From: Conexibacter sp. SYSU D00693
Lineage (GTDB): Bacteria; Actinomycetota; Thermoleophilia; Solirubrobacterales; Solirubrobacteraceae
NCBI RefSeq assembly: GCF_017084525.1
Contig: NZ_CP070950.1
Location: 1,488,001-1,552,000, forward strand
Length of the DNA stretch: 64,000 bases
Reading direction: 5' to 3'
Shown: positions 35,252-44,872 of the stretch, in pieces
How the letters are laid out: each line of letters starts with the position of its first letter
Numbering within the stretch: position 1 is the stretch's first letter
The notes under the pieces: generated by a model
Seen by the model: the letters and a program-made list of their open reading frames with translations, nothing else
The model's database searches: none
What the model was told of the DNA's origin: nothing
Made by a program: the position numbers and the translations under genes

Positions 35252-35533
35252 CTAGCGATGGTACTCGTCGAGCGCGCGCAGGAGCTCCACCGCCTCCGCG
35301 CGCAGCTCGCGGTCCAGCGCCTTCCAGTCGCCCTCGTCGAGCTTGCCCGTGCGGAAGTCGAGCTCCGCCTCGCGGATCTCGCGGTACTTGGCCTCCTTGG
35401 CCGCCTCGAGGTCGGCGATGCGCGAGGCGTCGCGCTCCTCGGCCGTCGCGGCGCCGCCGCGCAGGGGCGCGCTGACCCACCAGACCACGAGCGCCAGGGC
35501 CACGAGGGCGAGCAGGATCGCGGCGACGTCCAC
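35252..35533 (-). CDS. CcmI-like small membrane protein
   Basis: 93 residues. An N-terminal span (AAILLALVALALVVWWVSAP) is followed by a charged coiled-coil segment: KEAKYREIREAELDFRTGKL, then DEGDWKALDRELRAEAVELL. The pattern of a regular E-L-D-x-x-T-G-K-L block is that of CcmI/CycH N-terminal regions, which help deliver apocytochrome c to the haem lyase. The TPR part is missing. The position directly after ccmF supports the role. Confidence 0.7.
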   Translation of the reverse strand: MDVAAILLALVALALVVWWVSAPLRGGAATAEERDASRIADLEAAKEAKYREIREAELDFRTGKLDEGDWKALDRELRAEAVELLRALDEYHR

Positions 35534-35545
35534 GGGGTCCGCGAG

Positions 35546-37732
<2,187 letters not shown>

Positions 37733-37741
37733 GCGCCCGGC

Positions 37742-38152
37742 CTAGGTGGTCTGGTTCTTCTCGGTGAACTTCGACGGGCACTTGGTCACGAGGGTGTCCT
37801 TGACCCCCGTGAAGCCGCCGCCCGCGGACGTGCGCTGGACGTCGATGATGATCTCCCGACCATCGCGGAACGGGTCCGGGATCGCCCCGCGGTAGGTCAC
37901 GGCGACCTGCTGGCCGCTGCCGTCGCGGTCCATCACGCGGAAGCTCTTGCCGCCGTCGACGTCCTTGATGGACCCCGGCACGACCTTGCCGGTGAGCTGG
38001 TAGGTCTGGCCGACGGTGGCCGTGGCGAGCTCGCTCGGGGTGCGCGCCTCGCTGGAGGCGCTGAAGCTCGTGTAGATGAGCGCGGAGGCCAGCACCACGG
38101 CGGCCGACAGCGCGACGACCAGGCGGATGGTGCGCTTGCGGGAGGGGTCCAT
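37742..38152 (-). CDS. ccmE: Haem chaperone CcmE, cysteine variant
   Basis: 136 residues. One N-terminal span (IRLVVALSAAVVLASALIY) and an OB-fold domain: YQLTGKVVPGSIKDVDGG, VTYRGAIPDPFRDGREIII. Most CcmE proteins bind haem through histidine in a HxxxY motif. Here the equivalent position reads VTKCPSKF, that is CxxxF. Cysteine-type CcmE (CxxxY) is known from some anaerobes and archaea, so this is a variant of that class lacking the tyrosine. First gene of the ccmE-ccmF-ccmI-secG unit. Confidence 0.87.
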   Translation of the reverse strand: MDPSRKRTIRLVVALSAAVVLASALIYTSFSASSEARTPSELATATVGQTYQLTGKVVPGSIKDVDGGKSFRVMDRDGSGQQVAVTYRGAIPDPFRDGREIIIDVQRTSAGGGFTGVKDTLVTKCPSKFTEKNQTT

Positions 38153-38295
38153 CGAGGTCCCATCATGGCACGCGCGCTGACCGAGGTCGCGGTGGACCAC
38201 CTGTCGACCGGGCAGGGACTTGCTCAACGACGTCGTAGGACGTCCGACCACAGGAGGGAAACCATCCGGCCCTTCCTGCGTTGTTGAGAGAGAGC

Positions 38296-38586
38296 ATGCG
38301 CGTTCGACCCTCCGAGCTCCTGACCCGCACCCGGCGCGACCAGCGCACGGGCCCCGTCCGCCGCGGCGAGCTGCGTCCTGGCGCTCCGGCACCCGACCGC
38401 CCGGCCTCCTCGCCTGCGCGGGAGCCCCAGCCCAGCACGCCCGAGCTGCGCGAGGAGCGCCGCATGCGCGAGGCCGGCGGTCCGGAGGACAAGGCCTTCT
38501 ACACGTGCTCGTGCGGCTTCGCGTTCGAGGCTGCGGTGACCACCTCGGTCGCCTGCCCGCACTGCGGGACCGGCCAGGCCTGGTAG
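38296..38586 (+). CDS. Small zinc-ribbon protein
   Basis: 96 residues from ATG 38296 with a GAGAGAG purine stretch upstream. A basic, proline-rich front (about 60 residues) leads to a C-terminal ribbon with CSC and CPHC pairs (FYTCSCGFAFEAAVTTSVAC then PHCGTGQAW). Such ribbons bind a structural zinc and often contact nucleic acid or protein. No closer identification is possible. Confidence 0.7.
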   Translation: MRVRPSELLTRTRRDQRTGPVRRGELRPGAPAPDRPASSPAREPQPSTPELREERRMREAGGPEDKAFYTCSCGFAFEAAVTTSVACPHCGTGQAW

Positions 38587-38622
38587 CGCGGCACCGCCGC
38601 GTGTGACCAACCGCACAGAGGC

Positions 38623-38641
38623 TCCTACGACGGCGTAGGAT
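38623..38641. promoter_or_regulatory. Promoter with operator-like palindrome
   Basis: TCCTACG-ACGG-CGTAGGA (38623-38640) is a perfect seven-base inverted repeat that overlaps the -10 TAGGAT (38636-38641). The hexamer ends seven bases before the ATG at 38649. Confidence 0.55.
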
Positions 38642-38648
38642 GCCGCCC

Positions 38649-39071
38649 ATGGGAACGGGTGCGGGCACGCGCGTCCTCGCCGTCGGCCTCATCGCCCTCA
38701 TGGCGCTGGGCAGCGTCTTCCTCTGGCTGGGGATCCCCTTCCTGTGGATCTACGGCGCCTCGCAGATGGTCGAGAGCTCGCAGCCGTCGCTCGGCCCCTA
38801 CGTCCTCGTGCTCTTCGGGATCCCGATCTCGATGGTGCTCGTGGGCAAGGCGCTGTCGCGCCTCAACCGGGTCTACGGCGACGTGACGGGCACGACGCCG
38901 ACCGTGAAGGTCCGCACGCCGTGGCTGCGCTCGATGCGCGGCGAGCGCGACACCGACCGGCCGCGGACGATCCTCGACGTCGTCATGGTCATCAGCGTCT
39001 CCGTGGCCCTCGCGCTCTTCGGCCTGTGGTTCCTGTTCTTCGCCGAGGGCGGCGGGCTCCCCGGCCAGTAG
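38649..39071 (+). CDS. Membrane protein of unknown function, three spans
   Basis: 140 residues from ATG 38649; the alternative ATG at 38640 lies inside the -10 element. Hydrophobic segments at about residues 7-35, 45-68 and 112-130 (VVMVISVSVALALFGLWFLF). The loop has NRVYGDVTGTTPTVKVRTPW. No family recognised. It ends 33 bases before the GntR regulator gene. Confidence 0.72.
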   Translation: MGTGAGTRVLAVGLIALMALGSVFLWLGIPFLWIYGASQMVESSQPSLGPYVLVLFGIPISMVLVGKALSRLNRVYGDVTGTTPTVKVRTPWLRSMRGERDTDRPRTILDVVMVISVSVALALFGLWFLFFAEGGGLPGQ

Positions 39072-39075
39072 ACGC

Positions 39076-39097
39076 AACTGGTCCAACCAGTTACGCT
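39076..39097 (+). promoter_or_regulatory. FadR-type operator overlapping the -10 of the GntR gene
   Basis: AACTGGT-CCA-ACCAGTT (39076-39092) is a perfect seven-base palindrome that contains TGGT-N3-ACCA, matching the FadR-subfamily consensus TNGTNNNACNA. It runs into the -10 TACGCT (39092-39097), which ends seven bases before the regulator's ATG. Autorepression is the simplest reading. Confidence 0.8.
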
Positions 39098-39104
39098 GCC
39101 CTCC

Positions 39105-39833
39105 ATGCAGGAGGGTCTCCTCTCCCCCGTCGCGCGCCAGTCCGTCGCCGACGGGGTCCACGAGCAGCTGCGCCGCGCCATCCTCGACGGCCTCCTGGCG
39201 CCGGGGTCGGCGCTGCCGGGCGAGCGCGAGCTCAGCACGCGCTTCGAGGTCAACCGCCACGCCGTGCGCCAGGCGGTGGGCCGCCTCGCCCAGGCGGGTC
39301 TGGTGACCGTGAGCCACGGCGGCGCGACGCGCGTCAACGACTGGCGGCGCACCGCGGGGCTCGACGTCCTGGCCGACCTCGCGTTCGGCGAGGGCGGGCG
39401 GCTGCCAGACGGCGACGTGCTGCGCAGCGCGCTCGAGATGCGCTTCGGCATCGGCGTCGACGTGGCCCGGCGCGCCGCTGGCCGGGCGACCCCGGAGGTC
39501 GTCGGCGCCCTGCGCGCGCACGTCGAGGCCGGCCGCGCCGCCGCCGAGCTCGACGAGGCCGAACGCCACTACGCGGCGCTGTGGCAGGAGCTGGTCGAGG
39601 GCAGCCGCAACGTGGCCTACCGCCTGGCGCTCAACAGCCTGGTGCGGGCGCTCGACCAGTCGCGCGAGCTGACGCTCGAGCTCTCGGCCCTCGAGGTGCG
39701 CGACCACGCCGCGCAGCACGCGCTGGTCGACGCGGTCGAGGCCGGCGACGGGGACCGCGCCGCCGCGCTCGCCGCCGACCTCCTGGGCCGGATGCCGGCG
39801 GCCGCCGAGCGCCTGCTGGAGGCGGCGGCGTGA
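39105..39833 (+). CDS. GntR family regulator, FadR (FCD) subfamily
   Basis: 242 residues. The winged helix spans residues 10-80 (GVHEQLRRAILDGLLAPGSA, ELSTRFEVNRHAVRQAVGRL). A helical FCD effector domain follows, with likely metal-site histidines and aspartate (EMRFGIGVDVARRA, LEVRDHAAQHALVDAVEAGD). FCD regulators sense acyl-CoA or small organic acids. The stop overlaps the GTG of the hydroxylase-type gene (GTGA), so regulator and enzyme share a message and probably an effector in lipid metabolism. Confidence 0.92.
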   Translation: MQEGLLSPVARQSVADGVHEQLRRAILDGLLAPGSALPGERELSTRFEVNRHAVRQAVGRLAQAGLVTVSHGGATRVNDWRRTAGLDVLADLAFGEGGRLPDGDVLRSALEMRFGIGVDVARRAAGRATPEVVGALRAHVEAGRAAAELDEAERHYAALWQELVEGSRNVAYRLALNSLVRALDQSRELTLELSALEVRDHAAQHALVDAVEAGDGDRAAALAADLLGRMPAAAERLLEAAA

Positions 39834-40750
39834 TCAACCTCGTCCTGTACGCCATCCCGGCGTTCCTGCTGCTGCTCGCCGTCGAGTTCGCCGCCTACCG
39901 CCACCTGGCCGACGACTTCGACGGCCCGGGCTACGAGCCGCGCGACACCGCGACGTCCCTGACCATGGGCATCGGCTCGCTCGTCGTCAACGCGGGCTGG
40001 AAGCTCGTCGTCGTCCTCGTCTACGCGGGGCTGCACGAGCTGGCGCCGGTCGACCTGCCCGACGGCGCCTGGTGGGCGTGGGTCCTGCTGTTCTTCGCCG
40101 ACGACCTGGCCTACTACTGGTACCACCGCCTGCACCACGAGGTGCGCGTCTTCTGGGCCAGCCACGTCGTCCACCACTCCAGCGAGCACTACAACCTCTC
40201 GACGGCGCTGCGCCAGACCTGGACGCCGATGACGGGGCTGCCCTTCTGGGCGCCGCTGGCGCTCATGGGCTTCGAGCCGTGGCAGATCCTCCTCGCCCAG
40301 AGCTGGAGCCTGCTCTACCAGTTCTGGCTGCACACCGAGCGGATCTCGCGGCTGCCGCGCTGGGCCGAGTTCGTGCTGAACACGCCGTCGCACCACCGGG
40401 TCCACCACGGCTCGCAGGAGCAGTACCTGGACCGCAACCACGGCGGGATCCTCATCATCTGGGACCGTCTCTTCGGGACGTTCCACCCCGAGGGCGAGCG
40501 GGTCCGCTACGGCCTGACGACGAACATCGGGACGTTCAACCCGGTCGACGTCGCCTTCGGCGAGTACCGGTCGCTGTGGCGCGACGTCCGCACGGCGCGC
40601 TCCTGGCGCGACCGCGTGGGCTTCCTGCTGCGCGGGCCCGGCTGGCAGCCCGGCGCACCGGCGCCCGAGGAGCCGCTCCTCGCGCGCGCGGGCGCGAGCG
40701 CGCCCGAGGACGGACAGGGCGCTCAGGTCGCCGGTCTCGCGGGCCGATGA
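39830..40750 (+). CDS. Sterol desaturase/fatty acid hydroxylase family membrane enzyme
   Basis: 306 residues from GTG 39830. Three or four spans and the diiron histidine clusters of this superfamily: YHRLHHEV, HVVHHSSEHYN and PSHHRVHHG. Such enzymes use O2 to hydroxylate or desaturate lipid chains at the membrane. Translational coupling to the FadR-like regulator suggests control by fatty-acid supply. The last 35 residues are a polar, alanine-rich tail. Confidence 0.9.
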   Translation: MINLVLYAIPAFLLLLAVEFAAYRHLADDFDGPGYEPRDTATSLTMGIGSLVVNAGWKLVVVLVYAGLHELAPVDLPDGAWWAWVLLFFADDLAYYWYHRLHHEVRVFWASHVVHHSSEHYNLSTALRQTWTPMTGLPFWAPLALMGFEPWQILLAQSWSLLYQFWLHTERISRLPRWAEFVLNTPSHHRVHHGSQEQYLDRNHGGILIIWDRLFGTFHPEGERVRYGLTTNIGTFNPVDVAFGEYRSLWRDVRTARSWRDRVGFLLRGPGWQPGAPAPEEPLLARAGASAPEDGQGAQVAGLAGR

Positions 40751-40789
40751 CGACGCGTAGGGGTTCTGCCCGCCCCCTACGCTCCGCCC

Positions 40790-41533
40790 GTGAACGCCCC
40801 TCGCCCGTCTCGCCTTCGCTCGCTGCTGGCCGGTGCCTGCGCCGCCGCGGCGTTCGGCGCGCTCGGGCTCGGGCCGGCGGCCTCGACCGCGTCGGCCGCG
40901 ATCTCCTGCCGGATGAACGTCGCGACGCAGCTCTCCAGCGCGTACGCCGCGTCGTTCACCTCGACGATGGACGTGCGGGTGCGCAGCCGCGAGGGCCGGC
41001 CGCTGCGCGGCGTCCGCGTCCAGCTCTACACCTTCGGCGGCGAGCGCCTCGGCGTCGGCGTCGTCAAGCGCACGGTCCGGCGCTTCGGCGCGGTCGACGT
41101 CCGCCTGCGCCTGAGCGCCCCGATGCAGGCGGGCGGGCTCACGCTCGTCGTCAGCGAGGAGCGCCGCGCGCCGTGCGGGACGCCCAAGAAGACGCGCGTG
41201 GTCCGGCTGCGCGGGTGCGCGACGACCCTGCCGGTGCGGGCCGTGACGCTGCCCGGCGGTCGCGCGGCCGACTACGAGCAGTGGCTGACCGTCCCGATGG
41301 AGCCGACCGGCGCCAGGACGCTCACCAACGTGCTCTCGCAGGTCTTCACCTTCGACGGCACGCTCGTCGGGACCGCCCAGCTGGCACGGCTCTTCGGTCG
41401 CGCCGACCTCGACCACGCGCTCGGGCGCCCGCTGGCGCCGGGCGGCTACTCGCTCGTGGTCACCGCCCAGGTCGCCGGCCAGCCCGGGTCCTGCGGGCGG
41501 GTGTCGCGGTCGTTCCCGCTGACCTTCGCCTAG
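40790..41533 (+). CDS. Secreted protein of unknown function
   Basis: 247 residues from GTG 40790 with a signal peptide ending TASAA. The mature part is beta-rich and looks like two related halves: VRVRSREGRPLRGVRVQLYT with LRLSAPMQAGGLTLVVS, and YEQWLTVPMEPTGARTLTNV with RPLAPGGYSLVVTAQ. Four cysteines are present. TACGCT (40778-40783) ends six bases before the start. It is followed two bases later by a second secreted gene, so the pair is likely exported and used together. No known domain. Confidence 0.72.
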   Translation: MNAPRPSRLRSLLAGACAAAAFGALGLGPAASTASAAISCRMNVATQLSSAYAASFTSTMDVRVRSREGRPLRGVRVQLYTFGGERLGVGVVKRTVRRFGAVDVRLRLSAPMQAGGLTLVVSEERRAPCGTPKKTRVVRLRGCATTLPVRAVTLPGGRAADYEQWLTVPMEPTGARTLTNVLSQVFTFDGTLVGTAQLARLFGRADLDHALGRPLAPGGYSLVVTAQVAGQPGSCGRVSRSFPLTFA

Positions 41534-41535
41534 CC

Positions 41536-43224
41536 GTGCGGCGCGCGCCGGCCATCGCCCTCGGCCTCGCCGCGCTCGCGGGTGCGCTCGCCCCGTCCTC
41601 CGCGGCCGCGCAGGCCGCCCGCTGCTCGGCCTCCGCCCTGCCCGTGGCCGTCGTCGCCCCGACGCCGGCCGCCGCGGCCTACGGCAAGGAGCTGCCGCTG
41701 CTGGCCCGCAGCACGGGACGCCGGGTGACGGGCCTGACGCTCCGGCTCACCCGGCGGGGCCGGACCGTCGCCCGCGGCGCCCTCGGCCGCGCGCTGACGA
41801 CGAGCGGTGGCCGCGTGCGCCTCACCGTGGAGGGCGCGCTGCGCGCCGGGGCCCACCGCCTGGCCGTCAGCGGCCGGGCCAGCGGGTGCGCCCGGACCGT
41901 CACGACCACCCGGAGCCTGCGGTTCTCCGCGGCGCGCCGCCTCGCCGTGACCGGCGTCGACGAGGGCGACCGGACGCCGGGCGCGCCGCGCCAGGTCACC
42001 GTCCGCGTCCGCCCGCGGGCCGGCGTGCCGCTGCGGCTGGTGCGGGCGACGCTCCTGGACGCCGCCGGCCGGACCGTCGGCACCGGCAGGCGCGACGCGG
42101 CGATCACCCGCGCCACGCCGCTGACGCTCGCGCTGTCGCGCGACGCCGGCGCGGGGACCTACGAGCTCGTGCTCAGCGCGCGGTCGGGGAAGGAGCGCGC
42201 GTCGCGCGTCCTGCGCCGGGCCCTCGTGCTGGCGGCCGCCCCGCCGGCCCCGCTGCCGACGCCCGCCACGTCGCTGGCCCCCACGACGCCTGTCGAGACC
42301 CCGACCGGCGTCACGCCGGGCGTGTTCGCGCAGGGCATCTCGCTGCGCTGGAGCGCCGGGACGGGCGCCGGCAGCGAGCAGCGCGGCTTCGCCGTCCCCG
42401 GCATCGGCAGCGGCGAGGTGGTCTGCAGCCCGCGGGCGCAGTACCTGCGCGTCGTGCCGAGCGACGGCAGCCACGAGACGTCGATGGTCCTGTGGACCCA
42501 CCGCGACTGGACGGACTGGCGCGAGTCGGCCCTGCGGGAGTCGACGACGACGCTGGGCTCCTCGCCCGAGTTCCTCGAGGGCCTCAACAAGTTCTCCGCG
42601 CCGGCCTGGGACGGGTCGAGCAACGGGTCCGAGAAGCGCTCGCACGGCTACATGGTCGGCGTGGTCTCCGACCGCGGGCCGTTCGGCGGCCCGGGCGAGG
42701 CACGCACGCCCACGACGATCCGGATCTCCTGGGACTGGGACTTCACGACGGGCGGTGCCGAGCGCTGCAGCGTCGACCTCGACGTCCACACCGAGGGCGC
42801 CGGCGGCGACGGTCCCGGCACCCTGCAGGCCCGCTCGCTGCCGGTGACCTGGCGCGGGTCGGCGACGGCCGCCGGGCGCGACGCGGTGGTCCGCGACGTC
42901 CCCGGCTTCGGCCGCGTGGCGGTGGAGTGCCGCCCGGGCCCGAGCGGCTCCCGGCGCCTCACCGTCGTCGATCCGGCGCCGGGCCTGCGGGTCGACGCCT
43001 GGACCTTCCAGGGCTCGGACACCACCGGCGTCTCGCTGGTCGCCGCGCCCTACGTCCTCGAGCTGCCCACGAACGGCCTGGTGCAGGGGGAGCTGTGGAT
43101 CGACGACGGCACGGGGCGCAAGGGCGACCTCCACGAGCTGCTCGTCGCCTCGCGCTGGAAGGTCAACGACCCCGACCCGGCCCAGAACGCCTGCGGCCTG
43201 GCGGGGCAGGTCCTGCGCCGCTGA
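41536..43224 (+). CDS. Large secreted protein of unknown function
   Basis: 562 residues from GTG 41536, signal peptide ending SSAAAQA. The first 240 residues are beta-sandwich-like with repeats such as RTVARGALGRALTTSGGRVR and DAAGRTVGTGRRDA, resembling the upstream protein. A Pro/Thr linker (PPAPLPTPATSLAPTTPVET) leads to a 300-residue C-terminal domain with many tryptophans and aspartates (LWTHRDWTDWRESALRE, TTIRISWDWDFTTGGAERCS). The domain may bind carbohydrate or another surface ligand. No catalytic motif recognised. Confidence 0.72.
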   Translation: MRRAPAIALGLAALAGALAPSSAAAQAARCSASALPVAVVAPTPAAAAYGKELPLLARSTGRRVTGLTLRLTRRGRTVARGALGRALTTSGGRVRLTVEGALRAGAHRLAVSGRASGCARTVTTTRSLRFSAARRLAVTGVDEGDRTPGAPRQVTVRVRPRAGVPLRLVRATLLDAAGRTVGTGRRDAAITRATPLTLALSRDAGAGTYELVLSARSGKERASRVLRRALVLAAAPPAPLPTPATSLAPTTPVETPTGVTPGVFAQGISLRWSAGTGAGSEQRGFAVPGIGSGEVVCSPRAQYLRVVPSDGSHETSMVLWTHRDWTDWRESALRESTTTLGSSPEFLEGLNKFSAPAWDGSSNGSEKRSHGYMVGVVSDRGPFGGPGEARTPTTIRISWDWDFTTGGAERCSVDLDVHTEGAGGDGPGTLQARSLPVTWRGSATAAGRDAVVRDVPGFGRVAVECRPGPSGSRRLTVVDPAPGLRVDAWTFQGSDTTGVSLVAAPYVLELPTNGLVQGELWIDDGTGRKGDLHELLVASRWKVNDPDPAQNACGLAGQVLRR

Positions 43225-43232
43225 TCGGTGCC

Positions 43233-43273
43233 GGATCAGGGTGGTCGCGCGTGGGATCAGGGTGCTCCCTGAT
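43233..43273 (+). repeat. Paired direct repeats with hairpin upstream of a DUF3592-like gene
   Basis: GGATCAGGGTG occurs twice (43233-43243 and 43254-43264), offset by 21 bases or two helix turns. The second copy also pairs with CCCTGAT (43267-43273). Two helix turns is the spacing of cooperative operator sites. Confidence 0.6.
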
Positions 43274-43342
43274 GGCGCGCCTCCCGCGCCCTGGGACCTT
43301 CTCCTCACCGCAGGTCACCACCACCGCACAGAGGACAGGGAC

Positions 43343-43747
43343 ATGGGCTTCTTCAAGGACATCAAGCAGCTGAAGCAGACGGCCGACGCGATGACGCCGC
43401 AGGAGTACAAGGGCTTCGGCGGCGGGCTGCGCCACATGCGCGACGGCGTCGCGCAGGCCAACCAGATGCTGGGCGGCATGGCCGCCGAGGCGCAGAAGGC
43501 GCAGACGCTCATGGCCACGGGCCGCGTCGGCAGCGCCACGGTCACCGCGCTGCGCGACACGGGCGCGTCGATCAACGACAACCCGGTGGTGGAGCTCGAC
43601 CTGCAGGTCTCGCTCGACGGCCAGGAGCCCTACGCGGTCACCCACCGCCAGACGATCGCGCGTCTCGCGGTCCCCGGCTTCCAGCCCGGCAGCACGGTCC
43701 CGGTCCGCGTGGACCCGTCCGACAAGCACTCGCTCATCGTCGCCTGA
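43343..43747 (+). CDS. DUF3592-like protein
   Basis: 134 residues from ATG 43343 with a purine-rich site (GAGGACAGGG) upstream. An N-terminal helical part (FFKDIKQLKQTADAMTPQEY, EAQKAQTLMATGRVG) leads to a small beta barrel: GSATVTALRDTGASINDNPV, PVVELDLQVSLDGQEPYAVT and GSTVPVRVDPSDKHSLIV. The second half matches the domain found in DUF3592-type proteins, but membrane spans are absent. Probably a cytoplasmic or surface-associated structural protein of unknown role. Confidence 0.7.
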   Translation: MGFFKDIKQLKQTADAMTPQEYKGFGGGLRHMRDGVAQANQMLGGMAAEAQKAQTLMATGRVGSATVTALRDTGASINDNPVVELDLQVSLDGQEPYAVTHRQTIARLAVPGFQPGSTVPVRVDPSDKHSLIVA

Positions 43748-43784
43748 CCCAGGGCAGTCAGGAACGGCCTTCTCAGGGGGCCAC

Positions 43785-43820
43785 GGGCCGGACGCGCCAC
43801 CCCCTTGGCGCGTTCGGCCC
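43785..43820. terminator. Bidirectional terminator hairpin
   Basis: GGGCCGGACGCGCCA and TGGCGCGTTCGGCCC form a 15-bp stem with one G-T pair and a six-base loop, between two converging genes. Confidence 0.7.
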
Positions 43821-43840
43821 TTCGGCGTCGCCGGGCCGGC

Positions 43841-44514
43841 TCACACCGCGACGACGCGGAACGACGGCGCGGCGGTGCGCGCGACGACCCGGGCACGGTG
43901 CGCGTCGATGCGCTGCAGGGCCGCCTCGTGCAGGGCGAGGGCCGCGCACAGCCGGTCGTGGTGCGCCTCGGTCGCCGCCGACCAGCCGTCGTCGGGCAGC
44001 GCCTCCAGGCGGTCGAGGCGGCCGCGGACCTGCTCGACGCGGCCCTGGATGCGGTCAGCCGTCTCGCGCAGGCGGCCGAGCCGGTCGCCCTCCGCCGGCG
44101 GGTCCGCCGGGGCGCAGGGCTGCCACACCGCCGGCAGGCAGGCGGCCTCGAGCACGAGCCGCACGCGCGACCCGCGAGCTCCGGGCTGCGACCGACGTCC
44201 ATCTCGCGCGCGAGGCGGCGCATGACGCCCACCCCGAGCCCGCCCGCCGGAGACGCGACGAGCCCGCGGCCGTCGTCCTCCACCACCGCCACGACGGCGT
44301 CGCCGTCGGTCAGGACGGTGAGCCGGACGCGTCCCACACGCCGTCCCGGCGCTCCGGCGTGGCGCACGACGTCGCTCGCGGCCTCGCTCACCCCGAGGAC
44401 CGCGGCCTCGACGATGCGGTGACCCTGCCCCCGCAGCGCCTCACGCGTGACGCGGCGCAGCGTCGCGACGGCGTGGGGCGTCGCCACGAGGTCGACCACG
44501 GTCCGGCGGTGCAT
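43841..44514 (-). pseudogene. Anti-sigma-type ATPase (HATPase_c) gene with a frameshift
   Basis: From ATG 44514 the frame reads an RsbW/SpoIIAB-like GHKL domain: N-box SEAASDVVRHAG, G1 VEDDGRGL, G2 GGLGVGVMRRLA. Near 44174 the family's last strand (SRVRLVLEAA) continues in a different frame, which then runs on to a stop at 43841 with a 100-residue helical tail (RLRETADRIQGRVEQVRGRL). The total span, 674 bases, is one short of a whole number of codons. One missing base near GCGGGT explains it, whether as a real mutation or a sequencing error. The usual N-box asparagine, a magnesium ligand, is aspartate here. Confidence 0.72.
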
Positions 44515-44545
44515 CGGCCCGGGGCTACCCGGAGGACGCGGCAGG

Positions 44546-44782
44546 ATGCCCGAGGTGCGCGTCGAACCTGCGGGCGAGATGGACGCGCTGCTCGGCTTCC
44601 TGCTGGTCTGGGCCCTGCTGCTGATCGGCGGGCTCCTGGTTGCGCTGTGGGTCCACGACGACCGCGAGCGCGCGCAGCGGGTCGCGCAGCGCGCGCGGGC
44701 GCTCGCCGCGACCGGCCTGCGCCACGTCACCGACCGGGTGCACGAGGTGCGCACCGGCCGGCGCCGCGACGCGGCTGTGTGA
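44546..44782 (+). CDS. Small single-span membrane protein
   Basis: 78 residues from ATG 44546, or 67 from ATG 44579. One span (LLGFLLVWALLLIGGLLVAL) is followed by a basic, arginine-rich cytoplasmic tail (DDRERAQRVAQRARALAATG). Divergent from the frameshifted ATPase gene and 90 bases ahead of the subunit c gene. No family recognised. Confidence 0.6.
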   Translation: MPEVRVEPAGEMDALLGFLLVWALLLIGGLLVALWVHDDRERAQRVAQRARALAATGLRHVTDRVHEVRTGRRRDAAV

Positions 44783-44872
44783 CGTCGCGCCACCTACCTG
44801 CGAGGTCATGGACGGGGTGCGGGGCGCGTGGCACCGTGGACGGGCGACCCCACCCACCAGCTAGGAGGCAGC

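Noticed and set aside
38640-38648. ATG at 38640 as start of the membrane protein
   Set aside because: It lies inside the TAGGAT -10 element; the ATG at 38649 has the spacing seen for other genes here.
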